Below the pieces are notes generated by a model. That model saw only the letters and a program-made list of their open reading frames with translations. It did no database searches and was not told where the DNA came from. 64,000 bases of DNA from Gammaproteobacteria bacterium Milos-ODIII6 (GTDB lineage: Bacteria > Pseudomonadota > Gammaproteobacteria > Chromatiales > Chromatiaceae): contig JAPTHR010000015.1 in the NCBI GenBank assembly GCA_029228645.1, positions 23,214 to 87,213 on the forward strand, given 5' to 3'. This document shows, one piece after another, positions 1 to 8,290 of the stretch. Within the stretch, counting starts at the first letter, position 1, and every line of letters begins with the position of its first letter. The position numbers and the translations under genes are program-made.

Positions 1-1023
1 ACCTCGGGCAGCACCGGGCTGCCCAAGGGTGTCATGCTGTCGCATGCCAACCTGGTGATCGGGGCCGAGAGCGTGAACGCTTACCTTGGGAACGGTCCCG
101 ATGACCGGCTGTTGGCGTTGCTGCCGTTCAGCTTCGATTACGGCTTCAGCCAACTGAGCAGCGCGTTTGCGGTTGGCGCCGCGGTGATGCCGATGGAGTA
201 TCTCCTGCCGCAAACGGTGGTGCGCGCCATCGGCCAGTACGAGATCACCGGCCTGGCAGGGGTGCCCTCGATGTGGAACCGGCTCAGCCGGGTCGAGTGG
301 CCGCAGGCCGCACGCGCTCAGCTGCGTTACCTGTGCAACTCCGGCGGTACTCTGGCCGCGAACACGACGCGGCGTCTGCGCGAGCTGCTTCCCGGGACCG
401 ATATCTACCTGATGTACGGCTTGACCGAGGCCTTTCGCTCCACCTATCTCGATCCCGCGCTGGTCGACGCGCATCCGGATTCAATCGGGCGACCCATCCC
501 GAACGCAGAGCTGCACGTGGTACGTCCTGACGGGAGCGAGTGCGCCCCGGGGGAACCCGGCGAACTGGTTCACCTCGGTCCACTCGTGGCCCAGGGCTAC
601 TGGAACACCGCGCCCGGCAGTAACCGCACCTTCGCACCGTGGCAGGGGCGCGCGGCCGTCTGGTCGGGCGACCGGGTGGTGCAGGACCGTGAGGGCCTGT
701 TCTATTTTCTCGGGCGCAACGACGGCATGATCAAGACCTCGGGCTACCGCGTCAGTCCGGGCGAGATCGAGGCGGTCGCGCTGCTCCACCCGGAGGTGCG
801 CAGCGCGCTTGCCACTTCGGTGCCCGATCCCGAGATCGGCGAGGCCATCATCCTGTTCGTCGAGGCGGGCAGCGAACTTGATGCACTCACCCGACTGCTG
901 CACCGCTCCCTGCCCTCGTACATGCATCCGCGCCGGATCGAGTGCGTAGCGGCATTCCCCCTGACGCCCAACGGCAAACCGGACCGGGCCGCGCTCCTGG
1001 CCGGATTGGGGAATGCGGCGTGA
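1..1023 (+). CDS. Acyl-CoA ligase (AMP-forming), exosortase A-associated; 5' end outside window
   Basis: This is an adenylate-forming enzyme (ANL superfamily) that would activate a carboxylic acid as an acyl-AMP and pass it to a thiol. The first visible codons read TSGSTGLPKG, the phosphate-binding loop of the family, so roughly the first third of the protein lies before the window and the reading frame is open to base 1. Further on are YGLTE (A5 motif), SGDRV (A7-like, aspartate contacting the ribose) and NGKPDRAAL near the C-terminus with the catalytic lysine. The next gene starts at GTGA over the stop codon. The pairing of this ligase with a diaminopimelate-decarboxylase-like enzyme is the known arrangement in exosortase A/PEP-CTERM polysaccharide clusters. 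The true substrate cannot be read from the sequence. Confidence 0.85.
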   Translation, partial: TSGSTGLPKGVMLSHANLVIGAESVNAYLGNGPDDRLLALLPFSFDYGFSQLSSAFAVGAAVMPMEYLLPQTVVRAIGQYEITGLAGVPSMWNRLSRVEWPQAARAQLRYLCNSGGTLAANTTRRLRELLPGTDIYLMYGLTEAFRSTYLDPALVDAHPDSIGRPIPNAELHVVRPDGSECAPGEPGELVHLGPLVAQGYWNTAPGSNRTFAPWQGRAAVWSGDRVVQDREGLFYFLGRNDGMIKTSGYRVSPGEIEAVALLHPEVRSALATSVPDPEIGEAIILFVEAGSELDALTRLLHRSLPSYMHPRRIECVAAFPLTPNGKPDRAALLAGLGNAA

Positions 1024-2255
1024 GCGTATCGGAGCAAATCCTGCAGCAGTACCGCATCGTGGACGGCAGTCTGTGGCTCGGTGGCACCCGTGCAGCCGAG
1101 CTCGCGCAACGCCACGGCACGCCCTTGTACGTGTACGACGGGGAGGCGGTCGTAAGGCGCATCGATCGGCTTCGGGACGCCCTGCCCGCGGAGCTGGCCT
1201 TGCATTACGCCATCAAGGCGAACCCGATGCTGCCCCTGGTGCAGCTGATGGCAACGCACGTGGATGGCATGGACGTCGCATCGCTTGGCGAGTTACGGCT
1301 GGCCCTGGCGGCGGGCGTGACAGGCGCGGATATCAGTTTCGCCGGCCCGGGCAAACGCGACGAGGAGCTGGAGGCGGCAATCCAGGCGGGCGTCATCCTC
1401 AGCATCGAATCGCCGCTGCAACTGCAGCGCGCCGCGGAGGCTGGCGAGCGCAGCGGAAAGCGGCCCAGAATCGCCTTGCGCATTAACCCGGCATTCCGGC
1501 TCAAGGCGTCCGGGATGCACATGGGGGGTGGCCCGGCGCCCTTCGGGATCGACGAGGAGATGGCGCCTGAAGTCCTGCGCCAGGCCGTGCAACTGCCGGT
1601 GGATCTGCTCGGCCTGCATGTCTACGCGGGCTCGCAGAACCTCTCTGCGGCCCACCTGATCGAGGCGCAGGATGCGATCTTCACGCTCGCAGAGCGCCTC
1701 TCGGTTCATTTCCCGCAGGGGCTTGCATGGCTCAACATCGGCGGCGGCTTCGGCATCCCCTATTTCGCCGGCGATCAGGCGCTGTCGCTGAGTGAGGTAG
1801 CGGACAATCTGCACAAGCGGGTTGCGCAGCTGAACCAGCGCCTGGGCCAGTGCGAGCTGGTACTGGAACTGGGCCGTTACCTGGTCGGCGAGGCCGGCGT
1901 CTACCTGTGCCGCGTGATCGATCGCAAGATCTCGCGCGGGCGGGTCTACCTGGTCACCGATGGCGGCATGCACCAGCATTTGGCGGCCAGTGGCAATCTT
2001 GGCCAGGTGATCCGCAGGAACTTCCCGGTCGTGCTGCCGGAACGTATGCCAAAGCAAGGGGAGCCGTCGTCCAGTGAGACCGTGAGCGTGGTCGGTCCGC
2101 TGTGCACGCCACTGGATCTGCTGGCCGATGGGGTCGAGCTGGCGCATGCAGAGCCCGGCGACCTGGTGGCGGTGCTGCAATCGGGCGCCTATGGATTGAG
2201 CGCCAGCCCGGTGAACTTCCTGTCGCATCCGCCACCGCGGGAGATTCTGGTTTAG
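1020..2255 (+). CDS. PLP-dependent decarboxylase, exosortase A system-associated
   Basis: A fold-type III PLP enzyme related to diaminopimelate/ornithine decarboxylases (411 aa). The motif HYAIKANPM carries the PLP-binding lysine, GGGFGIPY is the glycine-rich phosphate loop, and ELGRYLVGEAG and GPLCTPLDLL are C-terminal barrel motifs with the cysteine of the active site. I chose the GTG at 1020 because it overlaps the stop of the ligase (GTGA) and is preceded by GGGGA. An in-frame ATG at 942 would overlap the ligase by 80 bases. Coupling to the ligase indicates the two act together, probably making a modified amine or amide for a surface polysaccharide or for PEP-CTERM processing. This pair is normally followed by more exosortase genes; here an IS element follows instead. 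Confidence 0.85.
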   Translation: MSVSEQILQQYRIVDGSLWLGGTRAAELAQRHGTPLYVYDGEAVVRRIDRLRDALPAELALHYAIKANPMLPLVQLMATHVDGMDVASLGELRLALAAGVTGADISFAGPGKRDEELEAAIQAGVILSIESPLQLQRAAEAGERSGKRPRIALRINPAFRLKASGMHMGGGPAPFGIDEEMAPEVLRQAVQLPVDLLGLHVYAGSQNLSAAHLIEAQDAIFTLAERLSVHFPQGLAWLNIGGGFGIPYFAGDQALSLSEVADNLHKRVAQLNQRLGQCELVLELGRYLVGEAGVYLCRVIDRKISRGRVYLVTDGGMHQHLAASGNLGQVIRRNFPVVLPERMPKQGEPSSSETVSVVGPLCTPLDLLADGVELAHAEPGDLVAVLQSGAYGLSASPVNFLSHPPPREILV

Positions 2256-2266
2256 CCCTTTGACCT

Positions 2267-3827
2267 GAATGGCACTAAGTTAAGCCTCTCCAGCATGCAA
2301 ATAGGAGCTGTTTTGTTTGGCCTAGAATGAGAAAATCGGGCATGGAAAACAGCTCCTATTACCTGCCCGGATTTCACCTCGCCAGCCTTCGTAAAAAGCC
2401 TCGCTCAGCACGCGAAAAGCTCGCTGAGGAACATGCGCGGATTCGGCACCATTCGCTCAGCCGACTCGGTGACAGCTTTGGGTCATTCATTCCGGTGCAG
2501 GAGTTGGGCGGAGATACATCCGGCGCCTTCAGTCGTCGGCGCGTGTTCAGCAAAGAGAATACGTTCTGGGCATTCTTCTCCCAAGTACTGGATGCCGATG
2601 GTGGCTGCCAGGAAGCCGTACGCAAAGTGCAGGCGGTTTCGGCGTCACGCGCATTACCGAAGCCCTCGACGTCGACCTCAGCCTACTGCCAGGCGCGCAG
2701 CAAACTCAGTACGGCGACTTTGGAAACCCTGCTTTCGCACACGGCCAATAGCCTCCAACAGCGGCGTGGCGATCAGTGCTGGAACGGTCACCGTGTCGTT
2801 GTCGTTGACGGGACTGGGTTAAGCATGCCGGATACGCCGGCGAATCAAGCCCAATGGCCCCAGCCAGCGAATCAAAAGCCTGGCTGTGGATTTCCACAGG
2901 CACGTGTCTGTGCCTGCTTCTGTTTACATACCGGTGCGCTACTCAGCCATCGTGTCGGTAGCCGCAAGAACCATGAACTGCCGCTACTACGGCAACAGTG
3001 GGAAACGTTCAAACCGGGCGACATCTTCCTTGGCGACAAGGGTTTTTGCAGTTTCTACGATGTCTGGCAGTTCCAACAACGCCAGGTTGACTCGGTCATT
3101 ACCCTGGCACGCCGTACCCCGGTTGAGGCGGCCGCCGCCGTGCAAGTGCTCGGTCCAGACGATTTGCTGATTCAATGGCCCAGACCGTCTTGGCACAAAA
3201 ACCTGGGCTACTCGAAAACACAATGGCAGGCGATGTTGCCGGAGTACTTGTCTCTACGCCAGATCAAGGTCACGGTGACTGAGCCGGGGTTTCGTACTCA
3301 GTCGTTCTACCTGGTCACCACCTTGACCGATCCGGTGCGCTATCCTGCCAATGAGTTGGCGGACTTGTACTATCAACGCTGGGATGTCGAACTGTTCTTT
3401 CGCGATATCAAAACAACGCTGGGGATGGATATCCTGCGCTGCCGCGCCCCGGCCATGGTGACCAAGGAAATCCTGATGCATCTGATCGTTTACAACGCAA
3501 TCCGGTCACTGATTTTCGATGCAGCCCGCGAAATCGATCACCCCTCTCGACGCATCAGTTTCAAGGCCAGTTTGCAGGCACTACGCCAATGGGAGCCGCT
3601 ACTCAATCAGCCCGATCTCAAAGATCGTGAACTTCGCCAGCGAATGGCTTCGCTACGCGCCACCATTGCCGACGCCATTACCCCCGATAGACCTGGGCGG
3701 CAGGAGCCACGTTGTGTGAAACGAAGGCCAAAACCTTTCCAGCTAATGAACCGCCCTCGACACGAAATGAAAGAGATACAACACCGCAACCGATACCGTG
3801 CTGAACGTCCTTAACTTAGTGCCATTC
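2267..3827 (+). mobile_element. IS4-family insertion sequence, complete
   Basis: The element is bounded by perfect 18-bp terminal inverted repeats: GAATGGCACTAAGTTAAG at 2267-2284 and its reverse complement at 3810-3827. It contains one full transposase gene with an intact YREK motif, so it looks capable of movement. No direct target duplication is visible outside the repeats. The flanks are cctttgacct on the left and ccctccgtcc on the right, which suggests that one end has been rearranged since insertion. Confidence 0.9.
2327..3814 (+). CDS. IS4-family transposase
   Basis: A DDE transposase of 495 aa, the normal length for the large IS4 members. The first catalytic aspartate is in VVVDGTGLSMPD, the second in FLGDKGFCSFYD. 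The third catalytic block fits the IS4 signature Y-(2)-R-(3)-E-(6)-K exactly in YYQRWDVELFFRDIK. The N-terminus has a basic DNA-binding region. The coding sequence fills the element from just inside the left inverted repeat to the right one. No frameshift or stop is seen. GC content and codon use look lower than in the flanking genes, as expected for a transferred element. Confidence 0.95.
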   Translation: MRKSGMENSSYYLPGFHLASLRKKPRSAREKLAEEHARIRHHSLSRLGDSFGSFIPVQELGGDTSGAFSRRRVFSKENTFWAFFSQVLDADGGCQEAVRKVQAVSASRALPKPSTSTSAYCQARSKLSTATLETLLSHTANSLQQRRGDQCWNGHRVVVVDGTGLSMPDTPANQAQWPQPANQKPGCGFPQARVCACFCLHTGALLSHRVGSRKNHELPLLRQQWETFKPGDIFLGDKGFCSFYDVWQFQQRQVDSVITLARRTPVEAAAAVQVLGPDDLLIQWPRPSWHKNLGYSKTQWQAMLPEYLSLRQIKVTVTEPGFRTQSFYLVTTLTDPVRYPANELADLYYQRWDVELFFRDIKTTLGMDILRCRAPAMVTKEILMHLIVYNAIRSLIFDAAREIDHPSRRISFKASLQALRQWEPLLNQPDLKDRELRQRMASLRATIADAITPDRPGRQEPRCVKRRPKPFQLMNRPRHEMKEIQHRNRYRAERP

Positions 3828-3859
3828 CCCTCCGTCCCCTTTTTTAACGCAGGCTATCC

Positions 3860-3918
3860 TTCGCGGCCAAGGCCGCTCCTACGCCGAATCGTTCGCGTAG
3901 GCGAGCTTGCTCGCGAAA
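3860..3918. repeat. REP doublet (ttcgcggccaaggccgctcctac family)
   Basis: Two head-to-head hairpins, TTCGCGGCCAAGGCCGC and CGAGCTTGCTCGCGAA, separated by a short spacer. This is the dispersed REP family seen at least five more times in the window. The surrounding 3828-4070 stretch contains no convincing gene. Confidence 0.85.
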
Positions 3919-4070
3919 CACGCTGGAGCGCTGATACAAGCCCCTGTTGAATAGCGCCAAGGCCCCGGCCGTCCCAAAGACTCGACGCAATAACGCAGAC
4001 ATCGTCACTTGGACCTGATGAATCCGCTTGGCCGCTTGGCTGAATGCAGCGGCACGCAGAGGTACTCGAA

Positions 4071-4997
4071 CTACCGCGCGTGCGGTGACCCGGGGGAGCC
4101 ACCCGTCCCAGGCGCCACCACCCGGTTCTGCGACCGCCACGGCCACATTTCGCGGGGACGCGCGGCCTTCTTTTCCACCTCGTAGGTGATCGCGACCATC
4201 CACGGCTGGTAATCGGGATCGATGCGCTTCATCTCCGCGACCAGCTCCTGCAGGAAGAATGTCTCGATCGGCTGACCCCGGTTCGGCCAGATACGGAACT
4301 TCAGCCGCAGCAGTTCCTTGCCGGTCTTGAGCGTGTAGCGGCCCTCTTCCGACGGCTCGCGAATGATGATCCCGGCAAACTGTTCGTAGGTACCCTGCAT
4401 CAGGGTGAGGGCCACCTCGCGCATCTGCTCTCTCTGCGCCGGCTCGCCCCGCAGGGTGACATCCGCAATACAGCGAATGTATCCGCGGGGATAGCTGACG
4501 ATGTTGTTGATGGTCCGGTTGGGCACAAACACCGAAGCTCCGAGCGCATTCTCCAGCTCGACGAAACGCATCGTGATCGCCTTGACGATCCCGGTCTGCC
4601 CACCGACCTCGACCAGGTCGTCGACGTCGATCAGGTCCGAGAAGATGAAGGTCAGGCCGGTCACCACGTCCTGCACGATGCCCTGTGAACCAAAGCCGAT
4701 CGCCAGGCCGACCACCGAGGCGCTCGCCAGGTAGGCGGTCAGCGAAACCCCGAACTCCCGCAGGATCAGGCCGATGGCAAAGAAATAGAGCAGGAAGACG
4801 ATCAGGCTCGTGGCGAGCGTTGCCAGCGAGCGGAGCTTGGGATAGCCCCGGGTTCGATGGCTGGCAAGCGAGAGGGTCGCGAGATGGCGCACCGCAATGA
4901 CCACCAGGTGAACCGACAGGGCAAACCCCAGGAAGGCACCCAGGCGCAGCACCAGTGGCAGATCGGCGATAAAAAGTAACAGTTCGTCCAAAGTCAC
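4071..4997 (-). CDS. Mechanosensitive ion channel, MscS family
   Basis: A 308-aa small-conductance mechanosensitive channel homologue. Three N-terminal membrane segments are visible (about 14-37, 62-84 and 86-110). The pore-lining helix follows with the glycine/alanine pattern ASASVVGLAIGFGSQGIVQD, which is the MscS TM3 signature. The beta domain follows with VPNRTINN, the MscS hallmark PN motif. The C-terminal part is cytoplasmic and mixed alpha/beta. It would open on membrane tension and release solutes during hypo-osmotic shock. The gene lies 16 bases downstream of the GDT1-like gene on the same strand, so the two are probably co-transcribed and both concern ion homeostasis. Confidence 0.9.
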   Translation of the reverse strand: MTLDELLLFIADLPLVLRLGAFLGFALSVHLVVIAVRHLATLSLASHRTRGYPKLRSLATLATSLIVFLLYFFAIGLILREFGVSLTAYLASASVVGLAIGFGSQGIVQDVVTGLTFIFSDLIDVDDLVEVGGQTGIVKAITMRFVELENALGASVFVPNRTINNIVSYPRGYIRCIADVTLRGEPAQREQMREVALTLMQGTYEQFAGIIIREPSEEGRYTLKTGKELLRLKFRIWPNRGQPIETFFLQELVAEMKRIDPDYQPWMVAITYEVEKKAARPREMWPWRSQNRVVAPGTGGSPGSPHAR

Positions 4998-5013
4998 CTC
5001 CCCGGGTCTATCA

Positions 5014-5283
5014 TCAACGCCACAGGGTCCACAGCCCGATCACGATGAAGCCGGCGCCTGCCACCGTGCGCAGGGCGCGCTCGCTGACGTACTGCGCCAG
5101 CACGCCACCGGCTAGCACCCCGATCGCAGAAGTCGCGATCAGGGCCAGCGAAGCGCCGATGAACACGAGCCATTTACTCACGTCCCGATCGGCCGCAAAC
5201 AGCACTGTCGCCAATTGGGTCTTGTCGCCCAACTCCGCAAGAAACACCGTACCGAACACCATTGCCAAGGTCTTCCAGTCCAT
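5014..5283 (-). CDS. GDT1/TMEM165-family (UPF0016) small membrane protein
   Basis: An 89-aa protein with three predicted membrane helices. It carries the family signature E-x-G-D-K-(ST) as FLAELGDKTQLAT in the first helix. Family members are divalent cation/proton exchangers for calcium or manganese, usually with two copies of this half. Bacterial half-size members like this one are thought to act as homo- or heterodimers. No second half-size copy lies next to it, so homodimerisation is the simpler reading. It is the first gene of a probable two-gene unit with the MscS channel. Confidence 0.85.
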   Translation of the reverse strand: MDWKTLAMVFGTVFLAELGDKTQLATVLFAADRDVSKWLVFIGASLALIATSAIGVLAGGVLAQYVSERALRTVAGAGFIVIGLWTLWR

Positions 5284-5490
5284 CTACGCAACCTCATCAG
5301 GGGAAAACAGAAAAATCACTGCACTCGAACCTGGTACCGGTCCAGCGCCACGGGGATACGCGCCCCGCTTTGGTAGGACCCGCCGTTTGTCCCAAAGGGC
5401 ACAAGTGCGCGATTATGCCCCATCCTCGAGTCTGCACCCTGTCATTGCATTGCGAACAAGACCTTCGCCCAACTCTTCAGGATTCACCCC

Positions 5491-6153
5491 ATGAGTGTCG
5501 AGCTTGATCTCCTTCGGAGCTGCGAACTGTTCTCCACCCTGACGGCAGAGGAACTGGCCAGGGTCAGTGACCAGGCGGAAATGCTGTCGTTTCCCGCAGA
5601 CCAGGTGCTGTTCGATTATGGCAACGCCTGCGGGATGCTGCCGCTTGTCCTGGACGGATCGATCCGGGTGTTCAAGCGCAGTGAATCGGGACGCGAGATC
5701 AGCCTCTACCGGGTGACCCGGGACCAGATGTGCATCGTCACCCTGGGTTGCCTGCTCGCGCGGGATCGCTACCCCGCCACCGGGGTGACCGAAGAACCCG
5801 TAACCGCGATTTCCGTTCCCGATGGCCTCTTCCAGCAGCTCATCGTCTCCCAGCAGGGATTCCGCGGGTACGTCTTTCACCAGTTCGCGGAAAGAATCAC
5901 CGACCTGATGCAGCTGGTGGACCAGGTTGCCTTTCAGAAGCTCGACCAGCGACTGGCCCAGCTGCTCCACCGGCGCGGACCGCTGGTGCGCGAATCCCAT
6001 CAACAGCTGGCCGACGAACTGGGCAGCGTGCGCGAGATCATCAGCCGGATCCTCAAGCAATTCGAAGAACGCGGCTGGATCGCGCTCGCCAGAAAGCGGA
6101 TCGAGGTGGTCGATCCGGCCGCCCTGCAGGCCCACGCCGCCGGTGCTCAGTGA
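5491..6153 (+). CDS. Crp/Fnr-family transcriptional regulator
   Basis: A 220-aa regulator. Residues about 10-125 form a cyclic-nucleotide-binding-like beta-roll, and about 135-155 form the dimerisation helix. A winged helix-turn-helix covers about 165-205, with QQLADELGSVREIISRILKQ as the recognition region. The cAMP-binding arginine/serine pocket is not conserved. The cysteine set CELF, ACGM, MCIV and GCLLAR does not match the Fnr iron-sulfur pattern. The effector is therefore unknown. A GTGA-N6-TCAC palindrome overlaps the stop codon and sits upstream of the next gene, which makes that gene a likely target. Regulators of this kind next to DUF2892 proteins are common in sulfur- and redox-linked contexts. 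Confidence 0.88.
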   Translation: MSVELDLLRSCELFSTLTAEELARVSDQAEMLSFPADQVLFDYGNACGMLPLVLDGSIRVFKRSESGREISLYRVTRDQMCIVTLGCLLARDRYPATGVTEEPVTAISVPDGLFQQLIVSQQGFRGYVFHQFAERITDLMQLVDQVAFQKLDQRLAQLLHRRGPLVRESHQQLADELGSVREIISRILKQFEERGWIALARKRIEVVDPAALQAHAAGAQ

Positions 6154-6164
6154 CAAAAGTCACT
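6149..6164. promoter_or_regulatory. Candidate Crp/Fnr-type operator
   Basis: AGTGACAAAAGTCACT is a perfect inverted repeat with the core GTGA-N6-TCAC, the half-site geometry of Crp-family operators. It overlaps the stop codon of the Crp/Fnr gene and lies 75 bases before the DUF2892 start. Confidence 0.6.
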
Positions 6165-6239
6165 TACTGCAGGCGCTGCTTTGCCAATACTCCGCGCATG
6201 CCAGATCACGGTGATCCGGCCAACGCCTGGAGAAATGCA

Positions 6240-6419
6240 ATGAAAATGAATGTCGGTGGTATCGATAAGATTCTGCGGATTCTGGTTGGAGTGGCGCTGA
6301 TCGCCTGGGCCTTGCTCGGCGGTCCGGTATGGGCCTGGGTGGGAATCGTCCCTCTGGCGACCGGCCTGATCGGTTTCTGCCCGGTCTACCCGATCTTTGG
6401 CTGGAGCTCGAAGAAGTAA
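6240..6419 (+). CDS. DUF2892 small membrane protein
   Basis: A 59-aa protein of the DUF2892 (YgaP C-terminal-like) family. It has an N-terminal N-x-G-x-x-D-x-x-x-R motif (MNVGGIDKILRI), two membrane helices (about 11-27 and 30-46), and a typical GFCPVYPIFG end. The cysteine in this end is conserved in the family. In YgaP-type proteins this hairpin anchors a rhodanese domain; here it stands alone. It follows the Crp/Fnr gene by 86 bases, with a candidate operator in the gap. Two ATG codons (6240 and 6246) are possible starts. The first is preferred because of the upstream GGAGAAATGCA context. Confidence 0.85.
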   Translation: MKMNVGGIDKILRILVGVALIAWALLGGPVWAWVGIVPLATGLIGFCPVYPIFGWSSKK

Positions 6420-6449
6420 GGCCTTCGATCGCCCGCAGACGAAGCGCAC

Positions 6450-6612
6450 CCTTCGCGGCCAAGGCCGCTCCTACACATCTGCTTCCCCCCAACGGTTGTA
6501 GGAGCGAGCTTGCTCGCGAAGGACTCGGCGTAATCTGCCACAGGCACACCATCCTCCGGGCCAAGGCCCGCCCCTACCCCGGACCGTTCGCGGAGCGAGC
6601 TTGCTGGCGAAA
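6450..6612. repeat. REP doublet plus degenerate copy
   Basis: CTTCGCGGCCAAGGCCGCTC at 6450-6469 pairs with a TAGGAGCGAGCTTGCTCGCGAA unit at 6499-6520. A decayed second doublet follows (GGGCCAAGGCCCGCCCCTAC, then GGAGCGAGCTTGCTGGCGAA). No gene is seen between 6420 and 6708. Confidence 0.8.
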
Positions 6613-6708
6613 TTGCCTTGCCCCCCGAAACGGCTCCACGAGTACGAAAGGCCCCCACAAACCGGTCAGCCGCTTGTTGCATGACGCGCAACACGCCACA
6701 CTTTCGTG

Positions 6709-6987
6709 ATGTTCAAGTCATTCCTGCACAGGGGTTTGAAACGGTTTCACGAAACCGGCTCGAAATCGGGCGTTCAAGCCAAGCACACCAAACGCTTGAG
6801 AATGCAATTAACCGCCCTCGATACCGCGACAACGATCGACGACCTGGATATCCCAGGCTTCAGGTTCCATGCGCTGAAAGGCAAAGAAAAGGGCCGCTGG
6901 TCAATCTGGGTGAACGGCAACTGGCGCATCACGTTCGAGTTCCGCGATGGCCATGCTCATATTTTGAATTATGAGGACTACCACTGA
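6709..6987 (+). CDS. higB: HigB/RelE-family toxin
   Basis: A 92-aa protein of the HigB (plasmid maintenance killer) group of RelE-fold mRNA interferases. The sequence keeps the family landmarks FKSFLHRGLKRF at the start, the central LDIPGFRFHALKG with the conserved glycine and histidine, and the end WSIWVNGNWRITFEF. These conserve the arginine needed for ribosome-dependent mRNA cleavage. The ATG at 6709 fits the family start; a GTG one codon earlier is less likely. The gene precedes and overlaps the antitoxin by one base (TGATG), the reversed toxin-first order typical of hig loci. Confidence 0.93.
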   Translation: MFKSFLHRGLKRFHETGSKSGVQAKHTKRLRMQLTALDTATTIDDLDIPGFRFHALKGKEKGRWSIWVNGNWRITFEFRDGHAHILNYEDYH

Positions 6988-7280
6988 TGCCCATGCACAA
7001 CCCACCGCATCCCGGCGAGTTCATCCGCGAGGTCTACCTGGAGCCCAATAACATTACCGGTAGGCAGCTTGCAGCGAAGCTCGGTGTCTCCGCCTCTACA
7101 CTCAATCGAGTACTCCAGGGCACTAGCGGCATCAGTCCTGAAATGGCTTTGCGCCTCTCCAAGGCACTCGGGCGGTCCCCGGAGAGTTGGCTCGCCATGC
7201 AGGACAATCATGACCTTTGGCAGGCGCGACAGACCGTAGATTTGGATGCAGTGAAACGCATTGATTTTTGCGCCGCTTAG
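6987..7280 (+). CDS. higA: HigA-family antitoxin (Xre-type HTH)
   Basis: A 97-aa Xre-type DNA-binding antitoxin. The family start (HNPPHPGEFIREVYLEP) is followed by a helix-turn-helix (RQLAAKLGVSASTLNRVLQG) and a conserved tail (ALRLSKALGRSPESWLAMQ). It should bind and neutralise the HigB protein encoded just upstream and repress the operon. The start codon overlaps the toxin stop, so translation is coupled. Confidence 0.95.
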   Translation: MPMHNPPHPGEFIREVYLEPNNITGRQLAAKLGVSASTLNRVLQGTSGISPEMALRLSKALGRSPESWLAMQDNHDLWQARQTVDLDAVKRIDFCAA

Positions 7281-7335
7281 CTGCGCCTCGGCGCGCAGGG
7301 CACGCTGAGCTCACGCGGACCTCACCGCCATTCCA

Positions 7336-7450
7336 TTCGCGGCCAAGGCCGCCCCTACGCCAGACCGTTCGCGTAGGAGCGAGCTTGCTCGCGAAAGCCG
7401 CTGGACGACTGTCCCAACCCTTTTCATTCGCGGCCAAGACCGCTCCTACG
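7336..7450. repeat. REP triplet
   Basis: A full doublet at 7336-7396 (TTCGCGGCCAAGGCCGCCCC and TAGGAGCGAGCTTGCTCGCG) is followed by a single unit at 7427-7450. It lies between higA and the tRNA terminator; no gene is seen in 7281-7523. Confidence 0.85.
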
Positions 7451-7523
7451 AGCTATCGCGCTCCGCGGTCGAACCACCATTTTTGATTCACTCGGGTTCG
7501 AACCCAACCGAATCCACAAATTC

Positions 7524-7545
7524 AAAAGGCCCCAAAAGGGGCCTT
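7524..7545 (-). terminator. Rho-independent terminator of tRNA-Ser(CGA)
   Basis: On the minus strand an 8-bp stem AAGGCCCC/GGGGCCTT with a TTTT loop is followed by TTTGAATTT. It lies 7 bases past the tRNA 3' end. Confidence 0.8.
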
Positions 7546-7552
7546 GTGAATT

Positions 7553-7642
7553 TGGCGGAGAGGGAGGGATTCGAACCCTCGTTAGGCGCTAACCTAAACA
7601 CGATTTCGAGTCGTGCGCTTTCAACCGCTCAGCCACCTCTCC
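7553..7642 (-). tRNA. tRNA-Ser(CGA)
   Basis: A 90-nt class II tRNA with acceptor stem GGAGAGG/CCTCTCC, D arm GGCTGAGCGGTTGAAAGC, and anticodon loop CTCGAAA (anticodon CGA, decoding UCG). It has a long variable arm and the T arm GGGTTCGAATCCC. The CCA end is encoded. All arms pair, so it looks functional. Confidence 0.96.
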
Positions 7643-7741
7643 AAAAGACGAAAGGCCTCCCACGGGAAGCCTTCAGGCGGGGCAAAGATACCACAGCAGA
7701 TGTTCAAGCGTCATCCAGCTACGGTGCAGCACCGGGCAGGC

Positions 7742-8206
7742 TCAGAGTTGAATCCCCCGCTCCCGGTACCAGTCCTTGTCCAGCACCCAGCGGACAGACT
7801 TCACATCCGGCAGGTTCTGCACGATCTCCTGCGCCCGCTTCTGTACTTTTACCAGGTCCTCTTGTGCCGCGACCATCCTGGGATCGTCCTGTTCCTTGCC
7901 GGTAAGTGACGGCTCGACCAGCTGCAGAAAGCGCATCACGGGCACTTCGTAGGAGCGCGGCGAGCTCAGTTCGGCAACGCCGTTCTCCAAGGTGATCACG
8001 CGGAAGGGATAGGCGTATTCCGAGACGAGGGGATCGTCTGACAGCAGATCATTGATCTCCCACACCCCCGGGTTGAGGCTGAACAACCATACCAGCAGGA
8101 TCACACCCGCGATGGCTGCCAGTATCGCCAGATAGATACGCGTGAAGTGATCGAGCTGCCCCGCCTTGGCTTCGCCCGCTTTCGCCTCATTGATTTCCTG
8201 CTCCAT
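7742..8206 (-). CDS. Uncharacterised single-pass membrane protein
   Basis: A 154-aa protein not assigned to a named family here. It has a short acidic cytoplasmic N-terminus rich in alanine, glutamate and lysine. One membrane helix follows at about residues 25-43 (IYLAILAAIAGVILLVWLF), then a periplasmic domain of about 110 residues. I chose the ATG at 8206 because GGGG lies 6 bases upstream; the ATG at 8224 has no ribosome-binding sequence. It stands alone between the tRNA and a signalling gene. Confidence 0.75.
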   Translation of the reverse strand: MEQEINEAKAGEAKAGQLDHFTRIYLAILAAIAGVILLVWLFSLNPGVWEINDLLSDDPLVSEYAYPFRVITLENGVAELSSPRSYEVPVMRFLQLVEPSLTGKEQDDPRMVAAQEDLVKVQKRAQEIVQNLPDVKSVRWVLDKDWYRERGIQL

Positions 8207-8290
8207 TGCAAACCCCGTGGCCATTTAGAGGGGGGAAGACTAACGTCGCATGGGCGGCAGCGAAATGTGATTCGTCAATGCCGCACGCCG

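Noticed and set aside
2255..3840. Target-site duplication of the IS4 element
   Set aside because: The bases outside the two inverted repeats do not match at 8-13 bases, so none is called.
3844..4203. Open frames around the REP doublet between the IS element and the MscS gene
   Set aside because: They overlap the MscS end and translate the REP hairpin; composition is not protein-like.
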